In this document: in pieces, positions 10,641 through 23,689 of the stretch
How the letters are laid out: each line of letters begins with the position of its first letter
Numbering within the stretch: position 1 is the stretch's first letter
Source of the DNA: Bursaphelenchus xylophilus
Taxonomy: Eukaryota; Nematoda; Chromadorea; Rhabditida; Aphelenchoididae
Direction of reading: 5' to 3'
Length of the DNA stretch: 64,000 nt
Assembly (NCBI GenBank): GCA_904066235.2
Contig: CAJFCV020000004.1
Span: 8,990,001-9,054,000, forward strand
Translations under genes and position numbers: made by a program
Notes under the pieces: generated by a model
Databases searched by the model: none
Told to the model about the DNA's origin: nothing
What the model saw: only the letters and a program-made list of their open reading frames with translations

Positions 10641-11489
10641 ACCTCTAGTTTTTTGTGAAAGCACCCCCAAATGCAGCCCTTTATCCAGGATATTCAACGA
10701 CCTTTTTTGAGGGGTACATAGAATCGTCCAGGCAAAAATGCCCTCCGGCAATACAGCTTCAAAGCCGGCCCAGAGAAAATCGGATTTTACGGAAGAAATT
10801 CACACTCTATTTTATGAAAGCTCTAGTCATTTTAAAGCTAAAAAAAGGGGAAAAAATTTAAAGTCAAGTTTTCAAATTTTTTGCCAAACTTTTACGCATA
10901 CTGCCAGCTAAAAATCTAGAATATTCTTTACATAATCGTCCTATAAACTTGCTTCAAATTTTATCAAAAACGAAACCAGAGTCACCCTGTTTTCCAATCA
11001 CACGGAAAATTTAAAATTTGAATATTCCAAAGGTCCCAGAAGTCTCAAAAACCAAAAAAAAAAACTGAGTTTTCAATTATGTTTGCCTCTAATCTCTGAC
11101 CGCAACTTTGATAGCTCAAGCACGACCGTTCCACTTCCCCATTTCCCCTCTCATTCAACCCTGAAAACTGGGAAAATGTCAAGGAAAAATGGGGGTTTCG
11201 ACAAGCTCGATGAGAGTTGTTACTTTCCGCTGAAACGTGGAAAGTACGAGAGAATTTGTTAAATAAAAATAGGCGTGATGGGAGAGTACAGTGTCCTTTG
11301 AAGTTGAAAAATTGTTGCAGTAAAAGGGCGATCTAAACAAAAATAAAAAAAGATGAGAGTGTTTTTTGATGATGGGAAAGTTCTTGAGCTGGCGAAAAGG
11401 CTAAACATGGAGGGAAAAACGTCGGAAAAAATTTGGAAATTCGGAAAAAAGTGAATTTAGGAGGTAACAGGAAAATTTTACAAGGTCAT

Positions 11490-11770
11490 TGTGTGCAGTA
11501 TTTTGCTCACATTTTCTTAAAATTTTGCACAGACTTTGAAAATAGGTCAAATATCAATGCCTGAAACTTTTAGCTCGCGCTTTGCAAGCGCAGCCAAGAT
11601 ATTCAACGATCTTTGCGGCCGAGAGAGTACGCAGAAGGTGGAGTGCGGCCAAAGAAAACTTTTGGCTATATCTTTGCCGTTTTACATGAAACTTTCATGC
11701 TATAGAGCGTCAAATTTTGCCAACTTTTGGCCCTTCCATCCGTATTACGAACCCATCACTTTCTAAACGC
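11490..11770 (-). repeat. R1 repeat copy
   Basis: Inverted R1: 'gctcgcgctttgcaagcgca', 'gatattcaacgatctttgcg' and 'gagagagtacgcagaagg', the most conserved part of the family. Confidence 0.72.
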
Positions 11771-12058
11771 CGAAATATGTTTTTTCAAGTAAATACTTTC
11801 ACTTTTTTTGATGAAAAAACAACCAGGGATCAGAAGGATTAAGAAATAAGATAGATAGACAAGATATACGATAAATAAAATGAATTGTTGACACTTTCAG
11901 CGATTAATTCGGCGTCTTTCAGAACTTGTTTTTCGTTCGTTTGTCATATGGCGATTTTGTCATAAAAATTGAGAAAATTACATTCATAAATTGCGGAATT
12001 TATAAGATTAAGATATAGATATATAATCAAAAAGTCAGTGAGAACATATATCGAATAT

Positions 12059-15000
12059 TTAAAGCGATTCCGGAATTGGCCTTGGAGGCTGATATCCTCT
12101 GTAGAAGAAGTAGAACAGAACCCCGGCGTTGGTGAGCTGGAACAAAACCAACAGAGCAATGTCCATCCGGGCAAAGATTCGATTCCATTCGATTTCAACC
12201 TGAAAATGAATTAGAAAAAAGCTCATTCGACTGGTAGATTTCACTTTCCGACTTTTCGAGTCGACGACAGTTCGGGTCAATACAAAACCGATCGATATTG
12301 GGTCATAGGGCAGATGGACACCCAAACTAAAGTTGTAGGAACTGGCTGCGAGGTCTGGAAAGGCCGTCGGATGGTCGGCGAAGGCCCGGTGTAAGCTCGG
12401 CGGAGACCTGCGAAGACTTGCGATATGTCCACCTTTTTTTAATTTTAGTTATTACTAACGTTAGTTTTCTTTTTCCTGAGCGGAAAAAAGGCTTTAGGAA
12501 GTGCCTAGGAGGCCTGGCAAAGCCGTTGAATGGTTGGCGGACGCTCGGCGGAGACTTGCATTATGTCCACTTTTTCAATTCTCAACTATTACTAACGTTA
12601 TTTTTCTTTACTCTGAGTTACTGTAACATATAAAAGGCCAAAATTTACGGCGGAAAAGGAAGATCCGTACCTTTTATCTGGATATTATTGATGTGGATAC
12701 ATGTAAAATGCCTCAAAACAGGTGATAAGCTATCCTAGGACCCTATTAATCTTATTATTTCTACTAACTAAGCCTTCTCCTAGCCTTCCCCATGCATACA
12801 ATGACAAATTGAAGCACCCAAAGTGTAGTCGACCCGAACTGTCGCTGGCCCGAAAAGCCGTAGCGCCGTGGATTTCAAATTATGCTCAAATCACTTACAA
12901 CTTCATTCCAGGTCCCTCTTTCCATCTTGTGCAGAAACTTCCTCTGGCTAGCCGCAATGTCTTGCAGATAAGCGACAACAAATGATAGCTTCAGATCAGT
13001 CTTTTGTAGGCTGAAATGGCTTGTGTATAATGCTACAATTACTGTCTCCTTACTTCTCCAATATCTCCGTTATCTCAAGACGGTCCATCCTATTCTTACA
13101 GTTATATTTCTTCGTATTACTGCAGTCAAACGGCGTTAGAAGCATTAATCGATAAGCACAATTGGATGGTAGATCCCCGCTCTCGACCAGCCTGGAATGG
13201 ATGGTTTGTTGGATTGTGGAGACCACAATTGCCGCCGCGATTACCATCAGAATGGCCAAAATGTAGATGCCGATCAGCGGGAATCTCTCGGTCCTCGGCA
13301 TTTCGTCGGCAATCACGCCGAACATCATGATCATAGAGAGCAGAGATCCCATCCCCATTGTCACCTGGAATCGAACGATTTTTGGTATTTTATTCTTGAT
13401 GTGCTTGGAAAAGGAGGCCAATCTTTTTTACTCTAAAATTTCTCACCTTCTCTGTTCTCGGCTGGTTCACCGACGATGTCAAAAAGATCCCTAGCACACT
13501 CAGCACGGCGATCAAAAAAGTCGGTACGACCATAACGATGATATAATAAGAGGGCCTCCGTTTCAAGTGCATGACAAAGATATAGCCCATTCGCCGCTCA
13601 CTGTTCTCATTGATGTAGTAATTACAGGTGTGCACGTCGATTATATCGTATTCCGGATTCCCGGTGAACGAGGATTCAGGAGGGGGATCAGTGACGTTGA
13701 CGATCTGTTCGTGGACAGTTAGCAAGGGTGATGCATGAGTAATCTCACAGTATTGGATGTCAAAGGGGAAGAGCTGAAATGGCAGGCTCATGCAGCATTA
13801 AATAAAGGCCTTTGAGGGGGTCTTGAGCACTTTTAGAGCGTTGGAAAGAGACACGATTACAATGACTTGACCTATTTTACCACGGGTGTTATAATTGCCC
13901 CACACAAAGTTTTTCTTTGTAGCACAATGTCGCTGTCTGAACACCAACTTACATCAACCTCCAAACTGCACACCGAAGTGACTTGTTGCGGGATGTTCAC
14001 AAAAATTCTGCCATCGTAAGACAGTCTAATATCGTACCGCTCCGGCTTCAGCATGTCTTTTGTTGATACGCTAGAAAATCGTGGTTGTATGACATTAGGA
14101 GCCATGTTTACCTGTTGTAAATGAACAGCTTTGGCAGCCAAACTAACGCATTCGGCACTGTGACTTCGGTGATATTCCACCAATCAGCAGGCTCCCATGT
14201 GAGCTGTGGGTCGGTCCATTGTTGAGTGTGAGAGATGACGAAACTGGCGAGCTGCTGGTTTTCGTTCTAAAAATTGGTGTTGTTTTCGTAAAATCACTTT
14301 TTTGAGAGATTTAGTGAGATGTCTATCGATACAAATCAACAGCCCGGCAGGGTTAAAAGTGGGTCCGGTAAATTTCAAAAAATCCAAATCTGGGCTCCTC
14401 AAGCCCAAAGCGTTATCATGGCCTAAGAAAAGCAAGCGCAGCCTCCTAAATGCTAGGCTTTGTATGGTTGGAGAGGGCAGTTTGACTCTACCAGTCCAGA
14501 CCGTTTAGATCCAAAGCAAAGCTTAGCTCTGCCCAATAAGAATTTGAGGCCCAAACCGGCACGATAAATGAAAAAAAAACTGTTTCTCTATAAAGCGAAA
14601 AAAAAATCAAAAAAAAACATCACCATCAAGAAAAGGGCCTTGAAAGAAAAGTCGAGCCCATTAGAAAACCCTTGGCCCTATATCTTGGCGCGGTTAGATC
14701 TAGGCCTAATTTTCCCGCCTTTCGAATCTTTCAAAGATTTGATACTACGCGATGGACATGTCTGTAAAGCCTAAAATTCGTCCGTTAAAAAAGTAGGCCA
14801 AGCCCGTTTCAATGTTGCGAAGTTTGGCCGGGCAGTCATGCCTAATTCACGCACAAACAAAAAACTTGCCACATCCACAAGCAACCCCAGTACGATGGTT
14901 GCTTTGATCTCCACAGGCAAATTATGATCTGCCCATGGACGGACTCGCTTGTCATACTTGTTGAGCAGATGGTCCAATAGCATTGTTGTTGAGTCTGAAA

Positions 15001-15148
15001 TTAAATTATGAGGATAAGAAGGCTTAGAATTCTATTATGTTTTGCGGAATATCATCTTTATTTTGTGATTTTTCATCTGAACTCTTCTCAACTTACCACC
15101 AATCCAAAAATGGATATAAAACATGATAAAGTAATATAAATTCCTCAT
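12059..15148 (-). CDS. Cys-loop ligand-gated ion channel, nAChR-like (copy 1)
   Basis: Eight exons: 15148-15097, 14994-14870, 14266-14112, 14070-13953, 13773-13447, 13364-13054, 13010-12899 and 12199-12059, giving 446 residues. It would be one subunit of a pentameric surface channel. Visible features are a signal peptide (about 1-17), the ligand-domain block WTDPQLTWEP, a Cys-loop (C145 to C159, with FPFD), M1 (226-248), M2 (260-282, preceded by TEK as in cation channels), M3 (287-310) and M4 (412-433). The vicinal Cys pair of alpha-type acetylcholine subunits is absent from loop C, so the ligand is unknown. The intron after exon 2 starts with GC, not GT. The next gene upstream is a close paralogue with the same exon pattern. 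Confidence 0.93.
12246..12869. repeat. R3 inverted-terminal-repeat element in intron
   Basis: Fills most of the last intron (12200-12898) of channel copy 1. The ends read CGACTTTTCGAGTCGACGAC and, inverted, GTCGCTGGCCCGAAAAGCCG. The middle has 'gcctggcaaagccg' and 'atgtccactttttc' blocks, partly doubled. Related copies lie at 27300-29497 (interrupted), 40011-40496 and about 51995-52135. Confidence 0.7.
14868..14869 (-). other. Non-canonical GC splice donor
   Basis: The exon 2 end of channel copy 1 reads GATGTG followed by GCAAGT on the minus strand. Using this GC donor gives a 125-base exon, identical in length and phase to the matching exon of the paralogue, which uses GTACGT. No GT donor nearby keeps the frame. 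Confidence 0.75.
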
Positions 15149-15444
15149 GATTTTGCAGAACAAAGCAAGATTTTCATAGTACAAATATGTATGAAGAAGG
15201 CCCGTTTACAAGGAACATTGTTTCATTTATCAAGGTGAAATCCGATCGTATGTTCACACATCCGGTCGCATTGACGTTCAGATACAAAATGGCACAGAAC
15301 AGACATCCAGAATAGGTCATAAAATGAGAAAAAAGCGGGCAATTTGTTTTGATGCATTTTGACGAATTTACAACGTTTTGAAAATCCCACGTTTTGAGCA
15401 ATCTCTGTTATAAAATAGTTATTATAAATCATAGAAAATCTCGA

Positions 15445-15450
15445 TTTATT
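15445..15450 (-). promoter_or_regulatory. Polyadenylation signal AATAAA
   Basis: AATAAA on the minus strand about 50 bases after the stop of channel copy 2 and 300 bases before the start of copy 1. It suggests the upstream transcript can end before copy 1. Confidence 0.5.
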
Positions 15451-15497
15451 GCCAACCACAAAAAACAGTAATATGACATTTGATATATATGCGTATT

Positions 15498-18400
15498 TTA
15501 GACCGAGAAATCGACCGGGAGTTGGGGGATTGGCAGCCATGAAAACCGAAGGAAAAGAAGTAAAACTACCAAATTGAGGATTTGGAAAATGCTTAGAAAT
15601 AGGTAATCGTATCTGGCAAATATTCGATTCCACTCTTTTTCGACCTGAAAATAGATGTAAAAAATTTTGATGAAAAGAAAAAAGAAAAATTTTTTTGAAC
15701 GAATATACTTTTAAAATTTTTTATTTTTTTTTGAAAGTAAAAATGAAGTGAAAAATTAAAAAAAATCAAAATTAAAACAAATTTTTTGATTTTTTTGAAC
15801 TTAAAAAATCTCAAAAATTCAATATTTTTGTGCAAACCTTTTCCAAGACTCACCGAAGCCAGCCATTTCTGTTTTTCGATCTTCTTTCGAAACGCGATTT
15901 GTGCATCAGCGATTTCTTGAACCCTCGAAAATAGTCCAACAAGATCTGGGAACTTTGGCCTGAAAAAAAATTTTGATAAAAAAAAATTGACCTATTTTCA
16001 AAGAAGGAAGTAGAAATAACTTTTTGAAAACAAGCGACAATAAGAGAAATGTCACAAATTTTTGGGCCGTCATAATGACGGAACTGGAAGTTTTTTATTT
16101 TTTAAGATTTTTTTTTTGAGTTTCCGGGGCTTTTTAAAGACTGAAAGGAAGTAAAAAAGTTGCTTCGAAAGATTGATTTTTAGCTCAAATTATGACTCTC
16201 TTCAAATTCTGCATATTTCATTAAAAAATCAATATAATAATCCATAAAAAAATCAGCTCGAGCTTTGCAAGGAAGGCTGAGAAATTGAACACTCTTTTTT
16301 CTTTTTTTCTGAGAGACTAGGCAAAATGATGAGAGTGGATATAAAACAAAGGTTTTGCATATAACTTTTCTGGAATCTAGATGATTTTTTTTAACTGAAA
16401 GCTTGGAAATTGGCATATATCTTTAGGAAATTTGCCGTAAATTTAGACAAAGTTTTACCAGATTCAAAAATCAAACTTTTTCAAAAAAAATGTTATTGAA
16501 TTTGTTTTTTTTTTCTGACGACAAATTCTTTTTGAAGATTCGTACATATTTTACAATAAAGCAAAAAAGTTTATCAGCATTACTCACGGCGCGACATGAA
16601 TTTCCTCCTCCATCATGTCCAGATTGCTCATCCGTTCCCAAAAGTCCATGAAATGCTTGGGCCGCTTCATAAACACCATGGAATAGGCCATCTGCGAGGG
16701 CATATTGTCGCTCTCAATCATTTGCCTGCTAATCCCCAGCATCGCCATGCTGATCCCCACGCCCAGCGCGCACAACAAGATCACCGCGATGATGTAGTAG
16801 CCCAACAACGGGATGGAATTGCTTTTCGGCATCGCGTTGGCCACAATGTCGAGGAGAACGACCATCGCCAGCAACGATCCCAATCCCAGCGACACCTTCT
16901 CCCCACGAGGCCCGTCGCTGTCGCCCGGCGAAAAGATGCCGAGAATGGAGAGAGCGGAGATCAGAAAGGTCGGCGCCACAATCACCGTGATGTAATAGAT
17001 GGGCCGACGATGCAGATGGAGAATGTAATGGACCTCGACGCGGTATTCCCCGTCTTCCATGAATTTCATATGCCGGACCGTTACGTTGATCACTTCCCAT
17101 TCCGCGTTACCCTGAAAATTTTGAAATAAAAAAGTTGCGGGTATTACAGGCTCTTGAAAAATTGGAAATTTTGAACAGAACAACTAAATTTGATCTTTTT
17201 TTAAAATTTGTACGGTAAAAAACAATTTCGATTTTTTGCACAGTGCAATGGAAATTCTGAAATTTTGCACAGTGCAATAAAAATTTTCAAACTTTCCTGC
17301 ACTGTGCAGTACGATCTTGTCCGAAATTTTGCACTAAGCAAATAAATACGGCTGGATTTTCCATTGCCCGATGCAAAATCTGCTTTTATTTGCCCTGCAC
17401 AGTGCAGCAAACATCAAACCTAAATTCCCACCACACTGTGCATTGAAATTTTAATTCTTGCACTGTGCAATGATTTGTCGCGATGCATCGGGTTTTTGCA
17501 CAGTGCAAAATTAAATCTCACTTCCTTCCGCACAGTGCAAAATTGAGTTTTCATTTTTACTGCACAGTGCAAAAAAATTTTTTCTTTCTCATCGCACTGT
17601 GCAGCGAAATTTTCATTTTTTGCACTGCGCAATAAAAAACTTTATTTATACCGCACTATGCAACATCAAATCAAAATTTCCATCGCACAGTGCAAAATTA
17701 AATTTCACTTCCTACCGCACAGTGCAAAAAAGATTTAGTTTTTCATCGCACTGTGCAGCGAAATTTTCATTTTTTTGCACTGTGCAATAAAAAACGATAT
17801 TTTTATCGCACCGTGCGACATTAACTTTCAATTTCCACCGCACAGTGCAAAATTGGGTTTTCATTTTGCTGCACAGTGCAAAAAAGTTGTTTTTCATCGC
17901 ACTGTGCAGCGAAATTTTCATTTTTTTTTTGCACTGTGCAACACTAAATTTCAATTTCAATCGCACTGTGCAAAATTGGGTTTTCATTTTTTCTGCACAG
18001 TGCAAAAAATTTTTCTTTCACATCGCACAGTGCAGCAAAAATTTTCGTTTTTTGCACTGTGCAATAAAAAAGCGATAATTTTATCGCACTGTGCAACACT
18101 AAATTTCAATTGCACTGTGCGGTCCCTCCCACACCTCCAACCCACCGAAAAATACGCGTCCTTGGGGGGTTGCGTGGCGTTGACGACCATTTCATTTATA
18201 TTCAACAAGGGGGAGGCTTGAGCAATGGCGCAGAATTGAGTGTCAAATGGGAATAACTAAAACGAAATTATCAAAATATATTATCCATGACATCAGAGGC
18301 GAAAAACTCACATCAATTTGAAGTTTACAGATACACGTAACATATTGTGGTATGTTCACCTTGATGTTTCCATCGTGCTTGAGGCGAATATCGTAGCGGT

Positions 18401-19801
18401 TTTCGGTCAGCATGTCCTTTGTGTCCATACTGAATGTTTTTGATTGGAAAGATGATAAATAAAAAAAAAATTTAATAAAAATAAAAAAAAATTTAAATAA
18501 AAATCAAAAAAAATTTTTTTTTTAAATGAAAATAATTTTTTTTTAAAATAAAAATAAAAAAAAAATTAAATAAAAATAAAAATAATTTTCTTTTTTTTTT
18601 ATTTTTTTTTTAATTTTTTTACCTGTTATATATGAACATTTTCGGAACCCAAACCAGACTTTGAGGCACTGTCAGCTGATCAATTCCATTGTATTCCGCC
18701 GGATCCCAAACCAAATTCGGATCCACCCATTTTTGGACATGTGATATGACAAAGGAGGCCACTTGATTATTCTCTTCCTAAAAAGGCATTACACTAATTT
18801 TTAAGGTGATTTTATTGACGTACAAGCTCAGTAAGAATGGCCAAGACAATAGTCATCTGCACTTCCACCGGTTTCCCATCGTCAATGAAAGGGCGTACCC
18901 GTTTGTCGTACTTGTTCAGGACATGATCCAGCAGCTCTGAGGGGCCCGCTAAAGAATTTGAATATGTAATAAGTTTGCCTGGGATCAATGTTGCATCATG
19001 TCAGATCTTTTGCTATGCATAGATAGTGATGACTTTTTGTTTGGACAAAAAAATTTTTTTCGGAGTGAGCTTTGAGTTTTCCGCTGTCTTTTGAGCGGTC
19101 AAACAGCCAAAGAAGTTGAGTGTAGAACCGTGAAAAAGCCTTTGTTTTGGAAGTTTTTGTTCTTTAGGCTATGCCATCTCAAACAATATGGACTACAAGG
19201 GCCTTGTCAGCTCGTACTAGAAGCAAAAATTGGCCCAGCCAACGCTCATAGCATACAGAAAGAACGCGCGAACAAGCCGAATATCATAGCCAAGAATTCC
19301 TTTTAATTTGGCGCTTGTGATATGCTTATACCGAATGTAAATTCCAGAAAATTTCAGCGTTCATAATACATGAGTCATTGAGATATTCATCGCCCGAAAA
19401 CAGGCAAAACAATGAGAGCGGATAGGCAAAAAAAAGATTTTTTTTTAAATTCATTCTATTTCGATTCTTCTCATAGAAGAAATTTAAACATAGTAGAAAA
19501 CTAGTCCTGTCATGGACGTATAAATAGAGCCAATTTTTTTGTAGATAACTGCGGAAAAAATGGCCAAATTTTCGCCAATACTAAACTTTCGACTAAAAAT
19601 TTTCTATCGCTTCTGCAAAATACAAGCCAAAAATTCTTTGCATTGCTTTATAGACAATTTGCAATCCAGTTTTTATCAAGTTAAATTAATACATCTGAAG
19701 TCCCTCAATATTTCTCTTTCACTCAAAACTAAACAAAATTTCCAAAACTCACCGCTCAAGTGCATGGCCAGTGTGGGAATCATCAACAGATGCTTCAACA
19801 T
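15498..19801 (-). CDS. Cys-loop ligand-gated ion channel, nAChR-like (copy 2)
   Basis: Eight exons: 19801-19753, 18948-18824, 18777-18623, 18429-18312, 18256-18146, 17111-16588, 15959-15854 and 15644-15498, giving 444 residues. The domain order is as in copy 1: signal peptide (1-16), WVDPNLVWDP block, Cys-loop (C144 to C158), M1 (224-246), M2 (259-280, after RGEK, so probably cation-conducting), M3 (287-309) and M4 (408-430). No vicinal Cys pair is seen. Exons 2-4 match copy 1 exactly in length (125, 155 and 118 bases). TTTACAG 90 bases before the ATG may accept a spliced leader. The 1,034-base intron between exons 5 and 6 is mostly a palindrome array. The stop is 350 bases from the ATG of copy 1, so an operon or simple tandem duplication is possible. 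Confidence 0.94.
15650..15840. repeat. AT-rich low-complexity intron
   Basis: Runs of A and T between the last two exons of channel copy 2. Short open frames here are composition artefacts. Confidence 0.6.
17225..18125. repeat. Phased TGCACWGTGCA palindrome array
   Basis: About 27 copies of a palindrome close to TGCACAGTGCA or TGCACTGTGCA in the large intron of channel copy 2. From 17590 onward the spacing is very regular, 27-33 bases and mostly 30-32. Flanks are T-rich on one side and A-rich on the other (TTTTTGCACTGTGCAATAAA). A higher-order unit starting CATCGCACTGTGCAGCG recurs near 17590, 17744, 17895 and 18021. Long open frames on both strands here come from the repeat and are not genes. 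Confidence 0.93.
18450..18620. repeat. Poly-A/T low-complexity tract
   Basis: The intron between exons 3 and 4 of channel copy 2 is almost only A and T runs. Confidence 0.8.
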
Positions 19802-20389
19802 CTTTCCAGCCTCCCCAACATTCAGCCCTTCAACAACATTCTTTCATTACACGCATCCAAGCCGCAGTTTTACTGTAAATATGCATATTTAGATAACAGG
19901 AAGTAAGGGGAAAGACGGAAAAATGTATAACCTCCCGTGGCGAAACCCGGACCTTGAGATGATTGGCATTTTGAGGACGAGAAAATGTGTCAAGTGATGA
20001 GCGGCTCAACGGAATTTCAAAAAACGATCATGTTGCATAAAGTGGCCGAGTTTAGAACGGATAGGAGGGGAGGGCAAGGATGACGTAATGAAAAAATATC
20101 AAAAAGAATTTGATTTTTTGTTTTTTGCCAAAAAATAAGTGCTTGAAGAGAGCGACAGTGATTTCTGAGCTTATGAAGTTTATAGGTAAAAATACGGCCA
20201 TGAGTAAATGTTGCCGGCCCAAAATAAAGGGTAACTACGATGAAAAAGCAGGGAGAATTTAAGAGCATAAAAATTTTTTGGCTGCACTTAAAAACTTTCG
20301 CGTGAGGACCCATAAAAAAGGTTAATTTTTCCCGTTCAAAACAGGAGAAAGGTATGGTTCAAAAGTACTGTTCTCTTTGATTTGTAAAT

Positions 20390-20490
20390 TGCAAGTAAAA
20401 ATTTTTATGAATTGTTATGTGGCCTATGCCCAAAGTATGTGCAAAATCTAAAGAGAATCCAAGCGTCGCGCTTGGTGTGTTTCCTTTGTA
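20390..20490 (+). repeat. R1 repeat, right end
   Basis: 'gttatgtggcctatgcccaa' followed by a terminal ATCCAAGCGTCGCGCTTGG. Only the right 100 bases are kept. Confidence 0.7.
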
Positions 20491-21279
20491 AATATGTAGT
20501 ACATTGCACACGAAGGTGCTCAAATTAGCTATTGTTTTTGGGTATGGTATTAGAATGTGTAATTGGGTCCAAGGTTATATACGCAGCGGTTACTAAGATT
20601 CACGGTTTTTTGCAAATGGAAATTATTTAGACCATTTGATTAGAAAATATTCACTAGCGATTGATCTACATTTCCCTAGATATCTTGCCATATGGCTTAT
20701 TGCAAGCATGGCCTACGTTTTAAGGGCTGGTTGAGGCTCTTTGGCTAGTCGGCTATTCAAATAAAATATGCAAAAAAATGATTACAATGACCCCTCCAAA
20801 AATTGCGACAAAAATTTTGCAGTAAATCCAATGAAGTACATATTCATTTTTACATGTTTTTCAAACTGTTTCACGCAATTTCATTGTTCAAGGACGCATA
20901 AGAAGGCGGAAAATTTTATGTCATAAGTCACGCTTTTCTTGAAGGATTTATGAACCGAAAAAATTAAAACCGCAACCTACTCTGGAACATGTCTCAAGAC
21001 ACCTACATATAAGGACCAACATATAAGCAGCACGCAAGTTTAATTTGCATATCCGCTTCCAGACACCGCCTTCGGCATCAAGGGAAGTCTCTAATTATTT
21101 TCGAGGCATTCCAGACGTCTAATTTGAATATTATAGTACCTCACGTGGTATATGTATAATATGTATAATCATAGACCAGAAGAAACGTTTTGGGAGGTTT
21201 TTTGATTGGTTTAACTGCGTACTTCTGTTATCATAAACCTCGTGCTCTGCGATGTCTTGAAACTTGGCAGAACATAAAA

Positions 21280-21600
21280 AATTAGATGGCATTTTTTTTA
21301 GGCGCATGCGGTATTCTTAACTTGATATTTCCAAATATAACCGAGATTTTTAGGTTTAAAGTAGACAGAAAACGGGGCATTGAAAGGTTCCATTCCTGTT
21401 GTTACCGTAGAGAGTAGTGTTCCCACCAAAACCGATGATTTTTGTTCGAAACTGGCAAGGATGTAGCCAAAAAGGTGTTTTTTGACCGCTCTCCACCTTT
21501 AGCACACTCTCTCCGCTACAAAGGTTATTGAATATCTGGAATGTGCCTGCAAGCGTAAGCAAGAGTTTTCAGGGATTGATATGCGGCCCTTGACTATCTA
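21280..21600 (+). repeat. R1 repeat copy
   Basis: Contains 'ataaccgagatttttagg', 'accgtagagagtagtgtt' and 'tgaccgctctccacc', and ends near 'gatatgcggcccttgac'. Both terminal repeats are missing. Confidence 0.68.
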
Positions 21601-23689
21601 ATGCAAAACATCATTCTACACAATAAACGAAGTTTTATCTTGGCCATAAAAAATGTCTGCAAATTCTCAAAAAATGGAACCCTTTTTGGCCGGAACAAGA
21701 CAAAAATTGGATTGTTTATGTAAATTCAAAAAGGTTTGGGAGTGCGGAAATGGTCATCGAAAGACCCTTGAAACAATAAAGTTCCAGCTAATTGAGTGGA
21801 CCCTCGGGTGCGACATAATTGAATTCAAATTTATGGTCGATGAACAGAGATTACTGTAGAGGAAAAAATTGAAAATTTAGAATTAAAAATTATAGCATAG
21901 ACGTGCAAAGGAGCAACTCTAGAGGAAAAAAATGTCATCTACTTATATAAAAATATGGTTGTTATAGAGGGGCTTTGTTATACGAAGGCTTATTTTCACC
22001 CAAAATTAATTTTTAAGAGCTTTGAAATGGTTTGTTATAAGCAGGTTTTGTTGTATTGGGTTGGTCGAACAGAAATTTTACATTGTAAAAAATTTTATTG
22101 CATAATAAAAATCCAACCCGTTCAAAGCCACTTGCAAGTTTCAAACGTATGGTCCAAAACATCCCAAAGACCGCACCCGTTCCACGAACGTTTTGGAATT
22201 TTAATGCAACTCCTCGAAAGAAACATAAAAAGGCGTCTTGAACATGACGATAATCACGGCCTGAGGGCTTTTAAGAAAATCCTTAAAGATTTGTTGTCCG
22301 GAAAAGTCTGGGGAGCCAGTCAATGTACTTTTGAGACGGTTCAGTTAACCGGCTTTTCAAAACATAATCCAGAAAAAAGGGGAAAGGGAGAACAGGGGTT
22401 TTGAGGAATTATTTGCAACCATAGTTGCTGCAAAAAGTCAAGGGGGATGCTGCAAGTGCGATGCTATTTATTGGCAAGACTTGGAACAAATTTAAGTATT
22501 ATATTGAGGGTTACTAACATTGTAAGATATATGTGACATTTCTAGCCAAAAAAAACTTTCTCCCGCGGGCCCAAGATCGTTGAAAAAATCTCAACTGCTC
22601 TTCAAAGGGTGAACTAATGTAAGACTTTCAGGAATGGACCTACAATGCGAGGGCAAACTTTCAAGAAAATCTGAGTGTTTCACTTGCAGAACATACTCAT
22701 CCCCTGAACGTATTTTACAATGGTTTATCTTTTTTTACAGCGGACTATTTGCACTCTGCTCCTTTGCTTTTTCGTCACAGCACAAATTTTCCAGCGGGGG
22801 GTCGGCGAAAAAATGGTAAGGGGTGTGAGGGGGGAGTAAGGCAAATTTTCGTCGCGAAAATTGAAATTTTTCACAGGTATCTAGCTATCTGTGGCAAAAA
22901 AACCTCCCCCCCCCAGACCAATTCCTCTTCTACGCCTTTGTCTGATGCCCCCACAAAAAAAATTATCAAAATCCTTGCCAGCGAACTATGTAACAAGGTG
23001 CAATATACATACACGTACGCTATATTCCATGGTCAATCAAGCATCCATAGTCGAAATGAATGCACTCGACCTACTCCGCCTACACTGGCCACAATGGCCA
23101 CACAAGGGCTTTACGTAGGAGTTCGGGGAACCGAGTTGGTCGAGGAACTGAGCTCTCGGAAAATCTCATTTTCACAATCAATCGGTTGTTTGTCTGGGAG
23201 TTATGGACGGGAGGAAAACAAACAAGAAAAAAAAAACAATTGACGATAAACCGAAGTATTTATTTTAGGCGTCAGATTTCCTTAAAATTAGGTAACTTCT
23301 GAGCAGCTTACACACCGATTTCTGAAGACTTTAGATCGCGTTTTACAGCGAAAAAAGGTATTATTATTAAACTTCTTGAGAGAACACCTCAAAGAAGATC
23401 TTTGACACCACATAAGACTCTTGAATTATTTATTACCCGGTTTTATCATTATTGACAAAATATATTTACGACATGTACATATTTACACAACTAACGATGA
23501 TTCGAATATTCGCTTCCAGAAAAACTGCTCATCGATCCTCGCTTCCATCCAGTCGCGCTTTCCCAACCCACAGACTTGGCGCGAGCTCGAGTCTCTGAAA
23601 GATAGCAAGATAAACAAAATATTGTGAGATTTACGAGGTAAATGTTGGAATTTCAAAGCTCAGAGTTTCTTTTGAGCCCAAGTAGTGCC

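Larger units (their letters stand above)
9334..12058. other. Intergenic, no gene seen
   Basis: AT-rich sequence between the peptide gene and the 3' end of the first channel gene. It holds two R1 copies (about 10310-10640 on the plus strand and 11490-11770 on the minus strand). I found no coding exon with flanking splice sites. Confidence 0.6.

Noticed and set aside
17590..18125. CRISPR-like array (short repeats every 31 bases)
   Set aside because: The repeat is only 11-13 bases and palindromic, spacers are similar to each other, and the host is a nematode with splice sites around the array.
17420..18221. Several open frames of 60-148 codons on both strands
   Set aside because: They are translations of the palindrome array (HCAxxK, CTVQ repeats) inside an intron and lack any other support.
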